Shown here one piece after another: positions 35,872 through 44,143 of a stretch of 64,000 nucleotides of DNA (position 1 is the first letter of the stretch; the number at the start of each line of letters is the position of its first letter). Under the pieces are notes generated by a model, which ran no database searches, had not been told where the DNA came from, and saw only the letters and a list, made by a program, of their open reading frames with translations. This stretch comes from Lysobacter sp. (GTDB lineage Bacteria; Pseudomonadota; Gammaproteobacteria; Xanthomonadales; Xanthomonadaceae): contig DAHUXS010000002.1 of NCBI GenBank assembly GCA_027306995.1, forward strand, positions 49,104 through 113,103. Direction: 5' to 3'. The position numbers were made by a program, and so were the translations under genes.

Positions 35872-36777
35872 GTGGCCACCGTGAACGACGCGATCACACC
35901 TTCCTTGCCGATGTTGCTGGCGCTGCGCGGCGAAGCGACTGCGCGACGTCCGCCGCGGCGCGCGCGCGCGGGCGTGAGCGGGCCGGCGTTGTCGCCCTTG
36001 CGTGGTCGTGGCATGGAATACGCGGAATCGCGCGAATATGCCGTCGGCGATGATGCCCGCCACATGGATTGGCGCGTCACGGCGCGGACCGGACGGCCGC
36101 ATACCAAGCTGTTCCAGCCCGAACGCGAGCGTGCGAGCTGGATCGTCGCCGATCGCGCATCATCGCTGTATTTCGGGACGCGCGAACGCTACAAATCGGT
36201 GCAGGCGGCACGATTGGGCGCGATCGCGGCGTGGTCCGCACTCAATGACGGCGATCGCATCGGCGCCATGTGCGGAAGCGCCAACGAGCCACCGCGCATG
36301 CCGGCAGGCGGCATGCGCGGCATATTGCCGGTGCTGGAAGCGCTGGTGCGCTGGTATTCGACGCCTGCAAACGACGGGCACGGACTGGATCACGCCTTGC
36401 GGCAGATGCGGCGATTGGTGCGTCCCGGTTCGCGGGTTGTCGTGCTGGCGGAAGCGGCCAGTGTCGTCGCGATCGATGCCGCACGCTGGCGTGCATTGGC
36501 GAAGGCGAGCGAATTGCACGTGCTGTTGCCGGTCGACGCCTTCGAACAATCGCCGCCGCGCCGCCGCTTGCGCTTTCTCAGCGCGGGGACACGCAGCGAA
36601 CTCGACCTCTCGGGGGCCGCTGCCTACGCTCGCTGGAGAGAAGCATTCGCGGGGACGGTGCAGCAGGCGCTGGCGACGATCCGCGATGCCGGCGGCGAAG
36701 CGCAGGCGATCGCCACCAATGCATCGGCCAGTGATTGGCTGGCGGGATTTCGCGCAACACAGGCGGAAGTCGCGTGA
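35872..36777 (+). CDS. DUF58 domain protein (MoxR partner)
   Basis: 301 residues from a GTG 4 nt after the moxR stop; a second in-frame GTG at 35881 is nearly as good, so the exact start is uncertain. The DUF58 signature is clear: RGRGMEYAESREYAVGDDAR, followed by HMDWRVTARTGRPHTKLFQ and ERERASWIVAD, which leads into a VWA-like beta strand. The C-terminal half resembles a degenerate VWA fold (SRVVVLAEAASVV). No membrane segment is seen, so it is likely cytoplasmic and works with the MoxR ATPase. The stop overlaps the next start (GTGA). Confidence 0.9.
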   Translation: MATVNDAITPSLPMLLALRGEATARRPPRRARAGVSGPALSPLRGRGMEYAESREYAVGDDARHMDWRVTARTGRPHTKLFQPERERASWIVADRASSLYFGTRERYKSVQAARLGAIAAWSALNDGDRIGAMCGSANEPPRMPAGGMRGILPVLEALVRWYSTPANDGHGLDHALRQMRRLVRPGSRVVVLAEAASVVAIDAARWRALAKASELHVLLPVDAFEQSPPRRRLRFLSAGTRSELDLSGAAAYARWREAFAGTVQQALATIRDAGGEAQAIATNASASDWLAGFRATQAEVA

Positions 36778-37229
36778 CGGCGCCTCCGCAAATCGTATTG
36801 CGTGATATCCATCAGGCGACCTCGCCTGCGTGGTGGCCGCCGGCGCCGGGCTGGTGGATCGTGGCGGCGGTCGTCGTCGCGATCGCTGCAGCGGTGTGGA
36901 TCCTGCGTCGACGCAAAATCCGCCAGGTCCGCGAACTCGAAGCCATGTTCGACAACACGGTCGATGCCGCGCAGACACCGGCGGCGCAAGTGCGGGCGAT
37001 GTCGGAATTGCTGCGCCGCGCCGCACGCCGCAAGCAGGGCGATGCCGACACCTATGACGGCGAAACGTGGCTGCGCTTCCTCGATTCCGGCTACAAGGTG
37101 CCGGTGTTCGAGACCGACGCCGGTCGCATGCTGGTGGACGGCGCCTTCCGTCCAGAAGTGAATGCAGATGATGTGCGCGCCTTGCGCGATGTCGCGCGCA
37201 CGCGCTTCATCGAATGGATGCAGCAGTGA
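36774..37229 (+). CDS. DUF4381 membrane protein
   Basis: 151 residues starting at a GTG inside the upstream stop (GTGA). The N-terminus has IVLRDIHQATSPAWWPPAPG, typical of DUF4381, then a single transmembrane helix (WWIVAAVVVAIAAAVWIL, about residues 27-45). A cytoplasmic region contains RAMSELLRRAARRK and GETWLRFLDSG, also conserved. The family is found only in MoxR/VWA (Bat-like) operons; its biochemical role is unknown. The 3' end overlaps the next gene by 4 nt. Confidence 0.88.
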   Translation: MTAPPQIVLRDIHQATSPAWWPPAPGWWIVAAVVVAIAAAVWILRRRKIRQVRELEAMFDNTVDAAQTPAAQVRAMSELLRRAARRKQGDADTYDGETWLRFLDSGYKVPVFETDAGRMLVDGAFRPEVNADDVRALRDVARTRFIEWMQQ

Positions 37230-38245
37230 CGACATGGTTGCAGCGCCTGTGGCCGCACGACTGGGCGCTGGCCTGGCCGTGGATGCTGTGGGCGATTCCA
37301 TTGGCGTGGCTGGCATGGATGTTGCTGCCGGCGCGACGCACGCAAGGCGGTGCCCTGAGATTTCCCCATGCCGAAGCGCTGGCGCGCGTCGGCGACGGCA
37401 AGACGGGCGTCTTGCGTCGCCATGCGCCGTGGCTGGGTTGGTTGGCGTGGATCGTGTTGTGCGTGGCTGCGGCGCGACCACAAAGCCTGGGACCTGCAGT
37501 GCTGCCGCCGGACAGCGGGCGCGAGATGATGCTGGCGGTCGATCTCTCCGGCAGCATGGAAACGCCGGACATGGCGCTCGGCAACTCGACCGTGGATCGT
37601 TTGACGGCCGCAAAAGCGGTAATCGCCGATTTCCTTGATCGGCGCGGCGGCGATCGCGTCGGCTTGATCGTGTTTGGCGATCGTGCCTTCGTGCTCGCGC
37701 CGATCACCGCCGATCTCGACACGGTGCGACAGCAATTGCGCGACAGCGTGGTCGGCTTGCCCGGCACCTCGACCGCATTGGGTGATGCGATCGCGCTGGG
37801 CGTGAAGCGCCTGCGCGCGGTCCCGGCGCAGGAGCGCGTATTGATCCTGCTGACCGACGGTGTCGCGACGTCCGGCGTGATCGAACCATTGAAGGCGGCG
37901 GAATTGGCGCAGATCGCCGGCGTGCGCGTCTACACGATCGGCGTTGGCGGCGGCGAATCGCAGCAGAGTTTCTTCGGTATCCCGGTGTCGATGCCGGGTG
38001 GCGACGACGAAGTGGATGAGGCGACCTTGCAGAAGGTCGCGCAGATGACCGGTGGCCGTTATTACCGGGCGCGCGACGCACAGCAACTTTCCGGCATCTA
38101 TGGCGAGATCGAACGACTGGAGCCGGTGAAGACGCCGGGCAAGGCGGTGCGCCCGCGCATCGAACACTATTACCCGCTGTTGCTGGCGGCATGCGGATTG
38201 TTCGTGCTGGCGTTCGCGCTCAACGCCTGGAGGCGCCGCGGATGA
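37226..38245 (+). CDS. BatA-like VWA-domain membrane protein
   Basis: 339 residues. Two N-terminal hydrophobic segments precede, and one C-terminal segment (YYPLLLAACGLFVLAFALNA) follows, a von Willebrand A domain. The metal-ion-dependent adhesion site is complete: DLSGSMETPD (DxSxS) at about residues 98-107, a conserved Thr in the T-loop region (GTSTALGDAI) and LLTDGVATSG for the third loop. The start was set at a GTG in the GTGA overlap, consistent with neighbouring junctions; an ATG at 37214 would extend it by four residues inside the upstream gene. It pairs with the following divergent VWA protein. Confidence 0.92.
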   Translation: MTTWLQRLWPHDWALAWPWMLWAIPLAWLAWMLLPARRTQGGALRFPHAEALARVGDGKTGVLRRHAPWLGWLAWIVLCVAAARPQSLGPAVLPPDSGREMMLAVDLSGSMETPDMALGNSTVDRLTAAKAVIADFLDRRGGDRVGLIVFGDRAFVLAPITADLDTVRQQLRDSVVGLPGTSTALGDAIALGVKRLRAVPAQERVLILLTDGVATSGVIEPLKAAELAQIAGVRVYTIGVGGGESQQSFFGIPVSMPGGDDEVDEATLQKVAQMTGGRYYRARDAQQLSGIYGEIERLEPVKTPGKAVRPRIEHYYPLLLAACGLFVLAFALNAWRRRG

Positions 38246-39996
38246 TCACGGCGTTGCACTGGCTGCGTCCGGAATGGCTATGGGCCTTGCTCGCGGTTCC
38301 GGTTGCAGCGTGGCTGGCATGGCGATTGCGGCACGGCCGCGATCCGTGGGCGGGCGTGATCGACCCGGTGCTGCGCCCGCATGTACTGGAAGATGGTGGC
38401 GCGGTGACGCGCGGACGCCTGGCGCCGCTGTGGGCGCTGCTGCTGACGGCATGCGCGGTGCTGGCGCTGGCCGGGCCGTCATGGCATCGCAGCGAAGCAC
38501 CGTTGCAGCAGTCGAAATCGCCGTTGGTGATCGCGATCGATCTGTCGTCGGCGAGCAGGGCCGAGGATGTCGCGCCGTCGCGAATGCTGCTGATGCGCGC
38601 CAAGCTGCAGCAATGGTTGAAGGCGCGTCCCGATGGACAGGTCGCGCTGGTCGCGTTCGCGCGCGATGCCTACGCGGTGACGCCGCTCACCGATGATCCC
38701 GCCAATGTCGCGGTCTTCATCGATGACTTGTCGCCGGACGTGATGCCCGACGATGGCCAGAACGCGGATCGTGCGATCCGGCTTGCGCAGGACCTGTTGC
38801 AGCAGGCGGGCGCCAGCCAGGGCGATATCGTGTTGCTGACCGATCATGCCGACGCCGCGGCCATCCGCGCGGCCGCAGCTGCTCGCAGCGACGGTTTTCG
38901 CGTCTCGGCATTGGGCGTCGGCAGCGTGCTGGGGCGACCCGTGCGCGATGCCGCCGGCGACATCTCGATGGCGCGCCTTGATCTCGCCTCGTTGACGGCG
39001 ATGGCGGCTGCGGGCGGTGGTCGCGCCACCGCGATGGGATCGACCACCGCCGACATCGCGCAGCTTGGCGTCGATGCGCCAACTTCGGCGGATGCCGGTG
39101 GCAATGCACATGGTCGCGCCGGCAGCCAGTGGCAGGACGATGGCGCGTGGTTGCTGATCCCGCTGATGTTGCTGCTGTTGCCGGCGTTCCGGCGTGGCGG
39201 TGCGCTCGCGGCGATGGTGTTCCTCGCGATCGGATTCGCCGCGATCCCGCAAACGGGGCATGCAGGCGATTTGTGGCGGCGTCCCGACCAGCAGGCTTAC
39301 GACCACATGCAATCGGGCCAGCAGGCGTATCGCAAGGGCGATTTCGTGCGCGCCGAATCCGAATTCGCGAAAGTCGGCAGTCCCGATGCCGCCTACAACC
39401 GCGGCAACGCACTGGCGCGACTCGGGAGGTATCGCGAGGCGGTGCAGGCTTACGACCAGGCCTTGCGCCGCAATCCCGCCATGGCCGACGCCAAGGCCAA
39501 TCGCGAAGCGGTGCTCAAGGCGATGCGCCAGCCGCCGCCAAAGGGGCAGCAGTCCGGGAAAAACAGCCAGCAGAATCGCCAGCAAGGCCAGCAACAAGGT
39601 GGCCAACAGCAGGGCGGCTCGCAGCAGAACAATTCGCAGCAAGGCGGGCAGCAACAAAACAACGCTCAGCAGAGTGGCCAGCCGCAAAACAACCGACAAC
39701 AAAATGGCCAGTCGTCGACGGGCGATCCATCCGGAAATCCGAAACCGGAGGATCGCGCAGGCCAGGAATCGGCGGATGCGGCGCAGCGTGAGCGCATGCG
39801 CGAGGCGATGCAGCAGGGCAAGGGCGATGCGCAAGCCCAGCAACCGGGCGTGGGATCGCAGCCGGAAACGGCCGCGGAACGCGAGCGACGCCAGCAGGTC
39901 GATGCCTGGCTGCGGCGCATTCCCGATGATCCTGGTGCCTTGTTGCGCAGCAAGTTCCAGCTCGAACGCGCGCGGCGTCGCGGAGGTGGGGGATGA
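38242..39996 (+). CDS. Fused BatB/BatC-like protein: VWA domain plus TPR and Gln/Asn-rich tail
   Basis: 584 residues that fuse what are separate BatB and BatC proteins in Bacteroides. The order is: two membrane segments, a VWA domain (about 85-280), another membrane segment (LLIPLMLLLLPAF), and then a periplasmic TPR unit (AYNRGNALARLGRYREAVQA, YDQALRRNPAMADAKAN). A Gln/Asn/Gly-rich stretch occupies about residues 434-493, followed by a charged tail (QQVDAWLRRIPDDPGALLR). The MIDAS motif is DLSSA instead of DxSxS, so one metal ligand Ser is missing; a structural or dominant-partner role is likely. It is joined to both neighbours by ATGA overlaps. Confidence 0.9.
   Translation: MITALHWLRPEWLWALLAVPVAAWLAWRLRHGRDPWAGVIDPVLRPHVLEDGGAVTRGRLAPLWALLLTACAVLALAGPSWHRSEAPLQQSKSPLVIAIDLSSASRAEDVAPSRMLLMRAKLQQWLKARPDGQVALVAFARDAYAVTPLTDDPANVAVFIDDLSPDVMPDDGQNADRAIRLAQDLLQQAGASQGDIVLLTDHADAAAIRAAAAARSDGFRVSALGVGSVLGRPVRDAAGDISMARLDLASLTAMAAAGGGRATAMGSTTADIAQLGVDAPTSADAGGNAHGRAGSQWQDDGAWLLIPLMLLLLPAFRRGGALAAMVFLAIGFAAIPQTGHAGDLWRRPDQQAYDHMQSGQQAYRKGDFVRAESEFAKVGSPDAAYNRGNALARLGRYREAVQAYDQALRRNPAMADAKANREAVLKAMRQPPPKGQQSGKNSQQNRQQGQQQGGQQQGGSQQNNSQQGGQQQNNAQQSGQPQNNRQQNGQSSTGDPSGNPKPEDRAGQESADAAQRERMREAMQQGKGDAQAQQPGVGSQPETAAERERRQQVDAWLRRIPDDPGALLRSKFQLERARRRGGGG
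39541..39720 (+). repeat. Degenerate Gln/Asn/Gly-coding repeat tract in the BatB/C fusion
   Basis: About 180 bp of repeated CAG/CAA, AAC and GGC codons encode runs such as QQGQQQGGQQQGG and QQNNSQQGG. The reading frame is intact. Mixed codon use argues against a young microsatellite. Confidence 0.8.
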
Positions 39997-41681
39997 AGCG
40001 TGGAATCGCGTTGATCGCATTGGCGATGTTCGCCGTGCCGGCATGGGCGAAGACTTCGGCGACGCTCGATCGCACCCGCGTGAAACAGGGCGATGCGGTG
40101 ATGCTGACCATCGCCACCGATCAGGTCGGCGCACCGGATTATTCGGCGTTGCGATCGCGCTTTCGCGTCGAGGATGTCGCCAGCGAACGTTCGGTGCGCT
40201 ACGCCAATGGCTCGCTGGCGGTCGATCTGCGTTATCGCGTTGAACTGATCGCCTTGCAGCCCGGCATCCAGACCATTCCGTCACTGGCGGTGGGTCGCGA
40301 TCGCACGCAGCCCTTGCAGCTGGAAGTGACGGTCGGCGGCAACACGACGGCATCGCCATCACCGCAGGCGCAACCGGCATTGCAGCAAACGCAACCGGCC
40401 GCGAGCCAGCGACCGGTGTTCATCCAGACCCAGGTCGATGATCGCCATCCCTATGTGCAGCAATCGGTGGGCGTGACCGTACGCCTGATCTACGCGACAC
40501 AGATGCTGGACGGCGCGCTCGATCTCGATGCCCCGCCCGGTGCGTCGTTGCGCAGGGTCGGCGAAGACGTGCAGGGCACGGAAGACATCGGCGGACGCAG
40601 CTATTCGGTGATCGAGCGCCATTACGTCCTCGTGCCCGATCGCAGCGGCGCGTTGACCTTGCCGGCGGCGCGCTTCAGCGGACATGGCCAGGGCGGATTC
40701 TTCGATGACGTCTTCGGCGATGGCCGTGAAAACATGCGCGCCAGCGGGCAGCCGCAGGTGCTGCAGGTGCGGGCGCTTCCGGCGAATGCCGCGCAGCCGT
40801 GGCTACCGCTGCGTCGTCTCGAACTGCAGGTAACTGCGGTGCCGAGATCCGCGACGGCGGGCCAGACAGCGGTGGTGACCTTGCGCATGCAGGCCGATGG
40901 CGCCAGCGCGGCGCAGTTGCCGGAATTGATGTTGACCGCGGACAGCGATGCGCAGGTGTATCCGGAAGCGCCGACGATCGACGATCGCGACAATGGCGGA
41001 CGGCCGCAGACGGTCGTGACGCGGCGCTTCTCGGTGGTGCCGGCGCATGCCGGCGCATTGCGTTTGCAGGCGACGCCGATCCAGTGGTGGGATGTCGCGA
41101 ACGACCAGCCGGCGACCGCGCAGGCGCAACCGGTGACGGTGAATGTCGCGCCCGGCACGGGTGCGTTCGCGGCCCCCGCCGCAACACAGCCGACCGCCGC
41201 CCAAGAGGGTGCGAAATGGCCGCGCTGGCTGCGTTCCGGTTTCGTCTGGAGCATTGCCGCCGCCGTGGTCGGCCTGTTGTGGATCGCCAGCCTGGCCTGG
41301 GTCGCGCGTCGTCGTGACATGCATGTCGCCGCGCCGGCCGCGGCGAATGCAAAACCATCCTCCGCCCCGCAACCCTTGCGCAAGGATGAACTCAACGAGG
41401 TGCTGGACTCCGGCGATCTCGCCCGCATCGCGCAGACCTTGCAGCGGATGGCAGATCCACCCGCGGCCGATCTCGATGCGCTGAAGTCGCGACTGCAGTC
41501 GATGCCGCAGGCCGACGCCATCGATGCCTTGCAGGCCGCGCTCTGGGGCAATGGCCGGATCGCGCCGGAAACGGCGCTGGCATCGTTGCGGCAGGCCTTC
41601 CGCGACGGACCGCAGTGGCGCGCGGCACAGGCGGCGAAAACTGCCAAATCCACGTTGCCGCCGCTCTATCCGGAGCACTGA
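39993..41681 (+). CDS. BatD-like membrane protein
   Basis: 562 residues. The signal peptide (ALIALAMFAVPAWA) precedes several immunoglobulin-like beta domains in the periplasm (DRTRVKQGDAVMLTIATDQ, IQTQVDDRHPYVQQSVGV, VIERHYVLVPDRSGALTLPA, VVTRRFSVVPAHAG). A C-terminal transmembrane helix (SIAAAVVGLLWIASLAWVA, about residues 425-445) and a helical cytoplasmic tail of about 100 residues follow. The VPDRSG...LP element is characteristic of BatD. Last gene of the MoxR operon, overlapping the previous gene by 4 nt. Confidence 0.92.
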   Translation: MKRGIALIALAMFAVPAWAKTSATLDRTRVKQGDAVMLTIATDQVGAPDYSALRSRFRVEDVASERSVRYANGSLAVDLRYRVELIALQPGIQTIPSLAVGRDRTQPLQLEVTVGGNTTASPSPQAQPALQQTQPAASQRPVFIQTQVDDRHPYVQQSVGVTVRLIYATQMLDGALDLDAPPGASLRRVGEDVQGTEDIGGRSYSVIERHYVLVPDRSGALTLPAARFSGHGQGGFFDDVFGDGRENMRASGQPQVLQVRALPANAAQPWLPLRRLELQVTAVPRSATAGQTAVVTLRMQADGASAAQLPELMLTADSDAQVYPEAPTIDDRDNGGRPQTVVTRRFSVVPAHAGALRLQATPIQWWDVANDQPATAQAQPVTVNVAPGTGAFAAPAATQPTAAQEGAKWPRWLRSGFVWSIAAAVVGLLWIASLAWVARRRDMHVAAPAAANAKPSSAPQPLRKDELNEVLDSGDLARIAQTLQRMADPPAADLDALKSRLQSMPQADAIDALQAALWGNGRIAPETALASLRQAFRDGPQWRAAQAAKTAKSTLPPLYPEH

Positions 41682-41682
41682 T

Positions 41683-41714
41683 CGGAGGCGGTTTGTTAAG
41701 CTCCTCCGGATTTT
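41683..41714 (+). terminator. Weak hairpin terminator after the Bat-type operon
   Basis: A 6-bp GC-rich stem (41683-41688 with 41703-41708) closes a 14-base loop, followed by GATTTTC. Confidence 0.4.
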
Positions 41715-41732
41715 CACGGCCGGAGCCGACGC

Positions 41733-43082
41733 ATGACCCCTGAGCAGAAACCCGTCACGACCACCGGTGGCAAAGGGCTGGCCTTGCACTACAAAGTGCT
41801 GATCGGTTTCGTGCTGGGCACGCTGCTGGGTCTCGCCGTGCATTCCTTCATCGGCAATGCGCCGTGGGTGGAATCGCTGATCACTTACGTCACCCAGCCC
41901 TTCGGCAAGATCTTCCTCAACCTGTTGTTCATGTTGGTGGTGCCGCTGATGTTCTCGGCGCTGGTGCTGGGCGTGGCCGAACTCGGCGACATCGCTTCGC
42001 TGGGACGACTCGGCTGGCGCACGCTGATCTACACCGCCGGCGTGACCTGTGCGGCGGTCGGCATCGGCCTCTTGTGCGCCAACGTGTTCCAGCCGGGCAC
42101 GCACCTCGACCCGTCGCTGATCGACAAGGTGGTCGGAAGCAATATCGCCAAAGCGGATCAGATCATCGAGCAGGGCAAGCAGCTCAACTTCATGGATCTG
42201 ATCATCAACATCGTGCCGCACAACATCGTCGGCGCGATGGGTGACGACAAGCAGAAGCTGGGCATCGTGTTCTTCGCGCTGATGTTCGGCGTCGGCCTGG
42301 TCATGCACCCCAGCGCCGGCACCCGCGCGTTCAAGAACACCCTGCAGGGCGTGTTCGAGATCTCGATGACGCTGATCGGCCTGTTCATCCGCCTGGCACC
42401 GTACGCGGTGGCCGCCTTCATGTTCAACCTCACCGCGCAGCTCGGCTTCGATGCCATCCGCGCGCTGTTGTGGTTCGTGGTCACCGTGCTGGTGGCGCTG
42501 GCGATCCACGGCTTCATCGTGCTGCCGCTGTGGGTGCGATTCATGGGCGGAATGTCGCCGCGCACCTTCTTCAGCGGCACCCAGGAAGCGACGCTGACCG
42601 CGTTCGCCACCGCGTCGTCGACCGCGACGCTGCCGGTGACGCTGCGCGTGGCCGAAGAAAACCTCAAGCTGCCGCGCAAGGTCTCGCGCTTCGTGCTGAC
42701 CGTCGGTGCATCGGCCAACCACCACGGCACCGCGCTGTTCGAAGGCATCACCGTGCTGTTCCTGGCGCAGGCGTCGGGTCTGCACCTGCCGCTCAGCCAG
42801 CAGTTGCTGGTGCTGATCCTGTGCATCCTCGGCGGTATCGGCACCGCGGGCATCCCGTCGGGATCGCTGCCGGTGATCGCGATGATCTGCGCCATCATCG
42901 GCCTCGACGCGCAGAAGATCGGCATCATCATCGGCGTCAACACCTTCCTCGACATGTGCCGCACCGCGCTCAACGTGACCGGCGATCTCGCGACGGCCGT
43001 GGTGGTGGCGAACCGCAGTGGCGAAACCGACATGCCGGACGACGCCACGCTGGAGCGCCTGGAAGAAGGCGCGATGCATTGA
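41733..43082 (+). CDS. Dicarboxylate/amino acid:cation symporter with altered NMDGT motif
   Basis: 449-residue inner-membrane protein of the DAACS (GltP/DctA) family. Hairpin 1 has the serine-rich ATASSTATLPVTL, and hairpin 2 has GGIGTAGIPSGSLPVIAM; both are hallmarks. TM8 has GVNTFLDMCRTALNVTGD with the substrate-binding Asp/Arg/Asn. The TM7 motif, normally NMDGT, is NHHGT (in ASANHHGTALFEG), so the Met and the sodium-coordinating Asp are both His. Coupling may therefore differ (protons or fewer Na+). An insert of about 55 residues (PGTHLDPSLIDKVVG ... KQLNFMD) follows TM3. It is monocistronic or leads a pair with the small secreted protein 53 nt downstream. Confidence 0.92.
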   Translation: MTPEQKPVTTTGGKGLALHYKVLIGFVLGTLLGLAVHSFIGNAPWVESLITYVTQPFGKIFLNLLFMLVVPLMFSALVLGVAELGDIASLGRLGWRTLIYTAGVTCAAVGIGLLCANVFQPGTHLDPSLIDKVVGSNIAKADQIIEQGKQLNFMDLIINIVPHNIVGAMGDDKQKLGIVFFALMFGVGLVMHPSAGTRAFKNTLQGVFEISMTLIGLFIRLAPYAVAAFMFNLTAQLGFDAIRALLWFVVTVLVALAIHGFIVLPLWVRFMGGMSPRTFFSGTQEATLTAFATASSTATLPVTLRVAEENLKLPRKVSRFVLTVGASANHHGTALFEGITVLFLAQASGLHLPLSQQLLVLILCILGGIGTAGIPSGSLPVIAMICAIIGLDAQKIGIIIGVNTFLDMCRTALNVTGDLATAVVVANRSGETDMPDDATLERLEEGAMH

Positions 43083-43135
43083 TTCAAGGCGGCTGCCGTC
43101 CCCGCCATTCCGGACGGCAAGAGAGGAGGGGAACA

Positions 43136-43549
43136 ATGCAGTTGAAGTGGATCGTGGCCATCGGCCTGGCCGCTGTCGCCGTGCAGGCGCAGTCGGCCGA
43201 ACAGTGCATGGCGAACTATTCCAAGGAAGGCAGCTTTTTCAAGGGACGCACGTTCAAGAGCTGGGCGGAATACCCGACCGTGTCGAGCAAGGACGCCTAC
43301 ACCCGCGTCTATCGCAAGATCGTCAGCGAAGGATTCAAGATCAATACCGCGGACAAGGAAGTAGGCATCATCTCCGCGCAGCAGAACGTCACCGGCAGCG
43401 CGAAAACCGTGCCGCTCAATGCGGTGATCGAAGCCAAGGGCAAGGGTTCGAAGATCGAACTCACGTTCACCACCGAAGGTGGCCTCGCGGTTGGCGAGGA
43501 AGGCGTGCAGAAGGGAATGTGCAACATCCTGAACGCAGCCGAGAAGTAA
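43136..43549 (+). CDS. Small secreted protein of unknown function
   Basis: 137 residues behind a strong GAGGAGGGG ribosome site. The signal peptide (VAIGLAAVAVQAQSAEQC) may be cleaved near QAQ-S. The mature part has two cysteines (EQCMANY and KGMCNIL), one near each end and likely bonded. A central alpha/beta region includes DAYTRVYRKIVSEGFKINT, DKEVGIISAQQNV and IELTFTTEGG, which resembles small periplasmic proteins that pack a helix on a sheet. Not recognised as a named family. A terminator follows. Confidence 0.75.
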   Translation: MQLKWIVAIGLAAVAVQAQSAEQCMANYSKEGSFFKGRTFKSWAEYPTVSSKDAYTRVYRKIVSEGFKINTADKEVGIISAQQNVTGSAKTVPLNAVIEAKGKGSKIELTFTTEGGLAVGEEGVQKGMCNILNAAEK

Positions 43550-43565
43550 TCCAGGCAGCGTTTCG

Positions 43566-43604
43566 CGGCGGGCCCCTGGTCACGGACGCCCGCCGTTTAT
43601 ATTT
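43566..43604 (+). terminator. Intrinsic terminator after the small secreted protein gene
   Basis: An 8-bp perfect GC stem (43566-43573 with 43588-43595) with a 14-base loop is followed directly by TTTATATTT. Confidence 0.7.
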
Positions 43605-43616
43605 GCAATCGAGCCG

Positions 43617-43982
43617 TTATTCCGAAGGCTTGAGCAGATCGAGTAGCGCGGCCCGGCGTTTGACCGGAAGGTTGCGATAACGGAGCAGCAATGCGCGCTC
43701 CTTCTCGTTGCGCGCCACCGGGGAAGATTCGTCGGACGCGTATGTCGGGCTGCCTTCGGCGATCTGTCGGTGATCTCCCGACGCGACACCGCAAATCAGT
43801 TCGTCGAGGGAGCGCCCCAATGCGCGGCGCAATTCCGGGAGCATCTTGAAGCTGGGCGTCTCGCGGCCGTTTTCCCAGGCCGATACCGACGACTTGGTGA
43901 TTCCGAGCGCGAAGCCCAGTTGTTCCTGCGTCATCCCGGCAGCCACGCGCGCTTCACGCAGGCGATCGGCGAATCGCTTCAT
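43617..43982 (-). CDS. XRE-family (Cro/CI-type) transcriptional regulator
   Basis: 121-residue protein with an N-terminal helix-turn-helix (RLREARVAAGMTQEQLGFAL then GITKSSVSAWENGRETPSF, about residues 6-60). A polar linker and a short C-terminal helix (NEKERALLLRYRNLPVKRRA) follow. There is no peptidase or cupin domain, so it resembles small phage-type or housekeeping XRE repressors. The start ATG reads MKRFADRL; an open extension upstream is not HTH-like. It is divergent from the unknown gene at 44144 with a 161-bp shared region that contains a promoter-like pair and a small palindrome. Confidence 0.9.
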   Translation of the reverse strand: MKRFADRLREARVAAGMTQEQLGFALGITKSSVSAWENGRETPSFKMLPELRRALGRSLDELICGVASGDHRQIAEGSPTYASDESSPVARNEKERALLLRYRNLPVKRRAALLDLLKPSE

Positions 43983-44006
43983 CTGCGGGCTCCGGTAAGG
44001 GGGCCC

Positions 44007-44036
44007 TTGACAGTATTGCTGTGCCGTACCTATGTC
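44007..44036 (+). promoter_or_regulatory. Candidate promoter with embedded palindrome in the XRE divergent region
   Basis: TTGACA (44007-44012) and TATGTC (44031-44036) are spaced by 18 nt. Between them the sequence ACAG-TATTG-CTGT (44010-44022) is an inverted repeat that could be an operator for the adjacent XRE protein. The -10 is a weak match. Confidence 0.35.
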
Positions 44037-44143
44037 GTGCGGCCATGCGTTGACACATAATGTTCGGAAATGCAAGACTTCGAAGGACGGAATTTCCGTA
44101 CTTGCTGTCGGAGCCGGTTGCGAGGGCGGGGGAGTCGATCAAC

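Noticed and set aside
39541..39720. CRISPR-like or transposon-type repeat array
   Set aside because: The repetition is explained by in-frame Gln/Asn/Gly codons of a coding low-complexity tract; there are no unique spacers.
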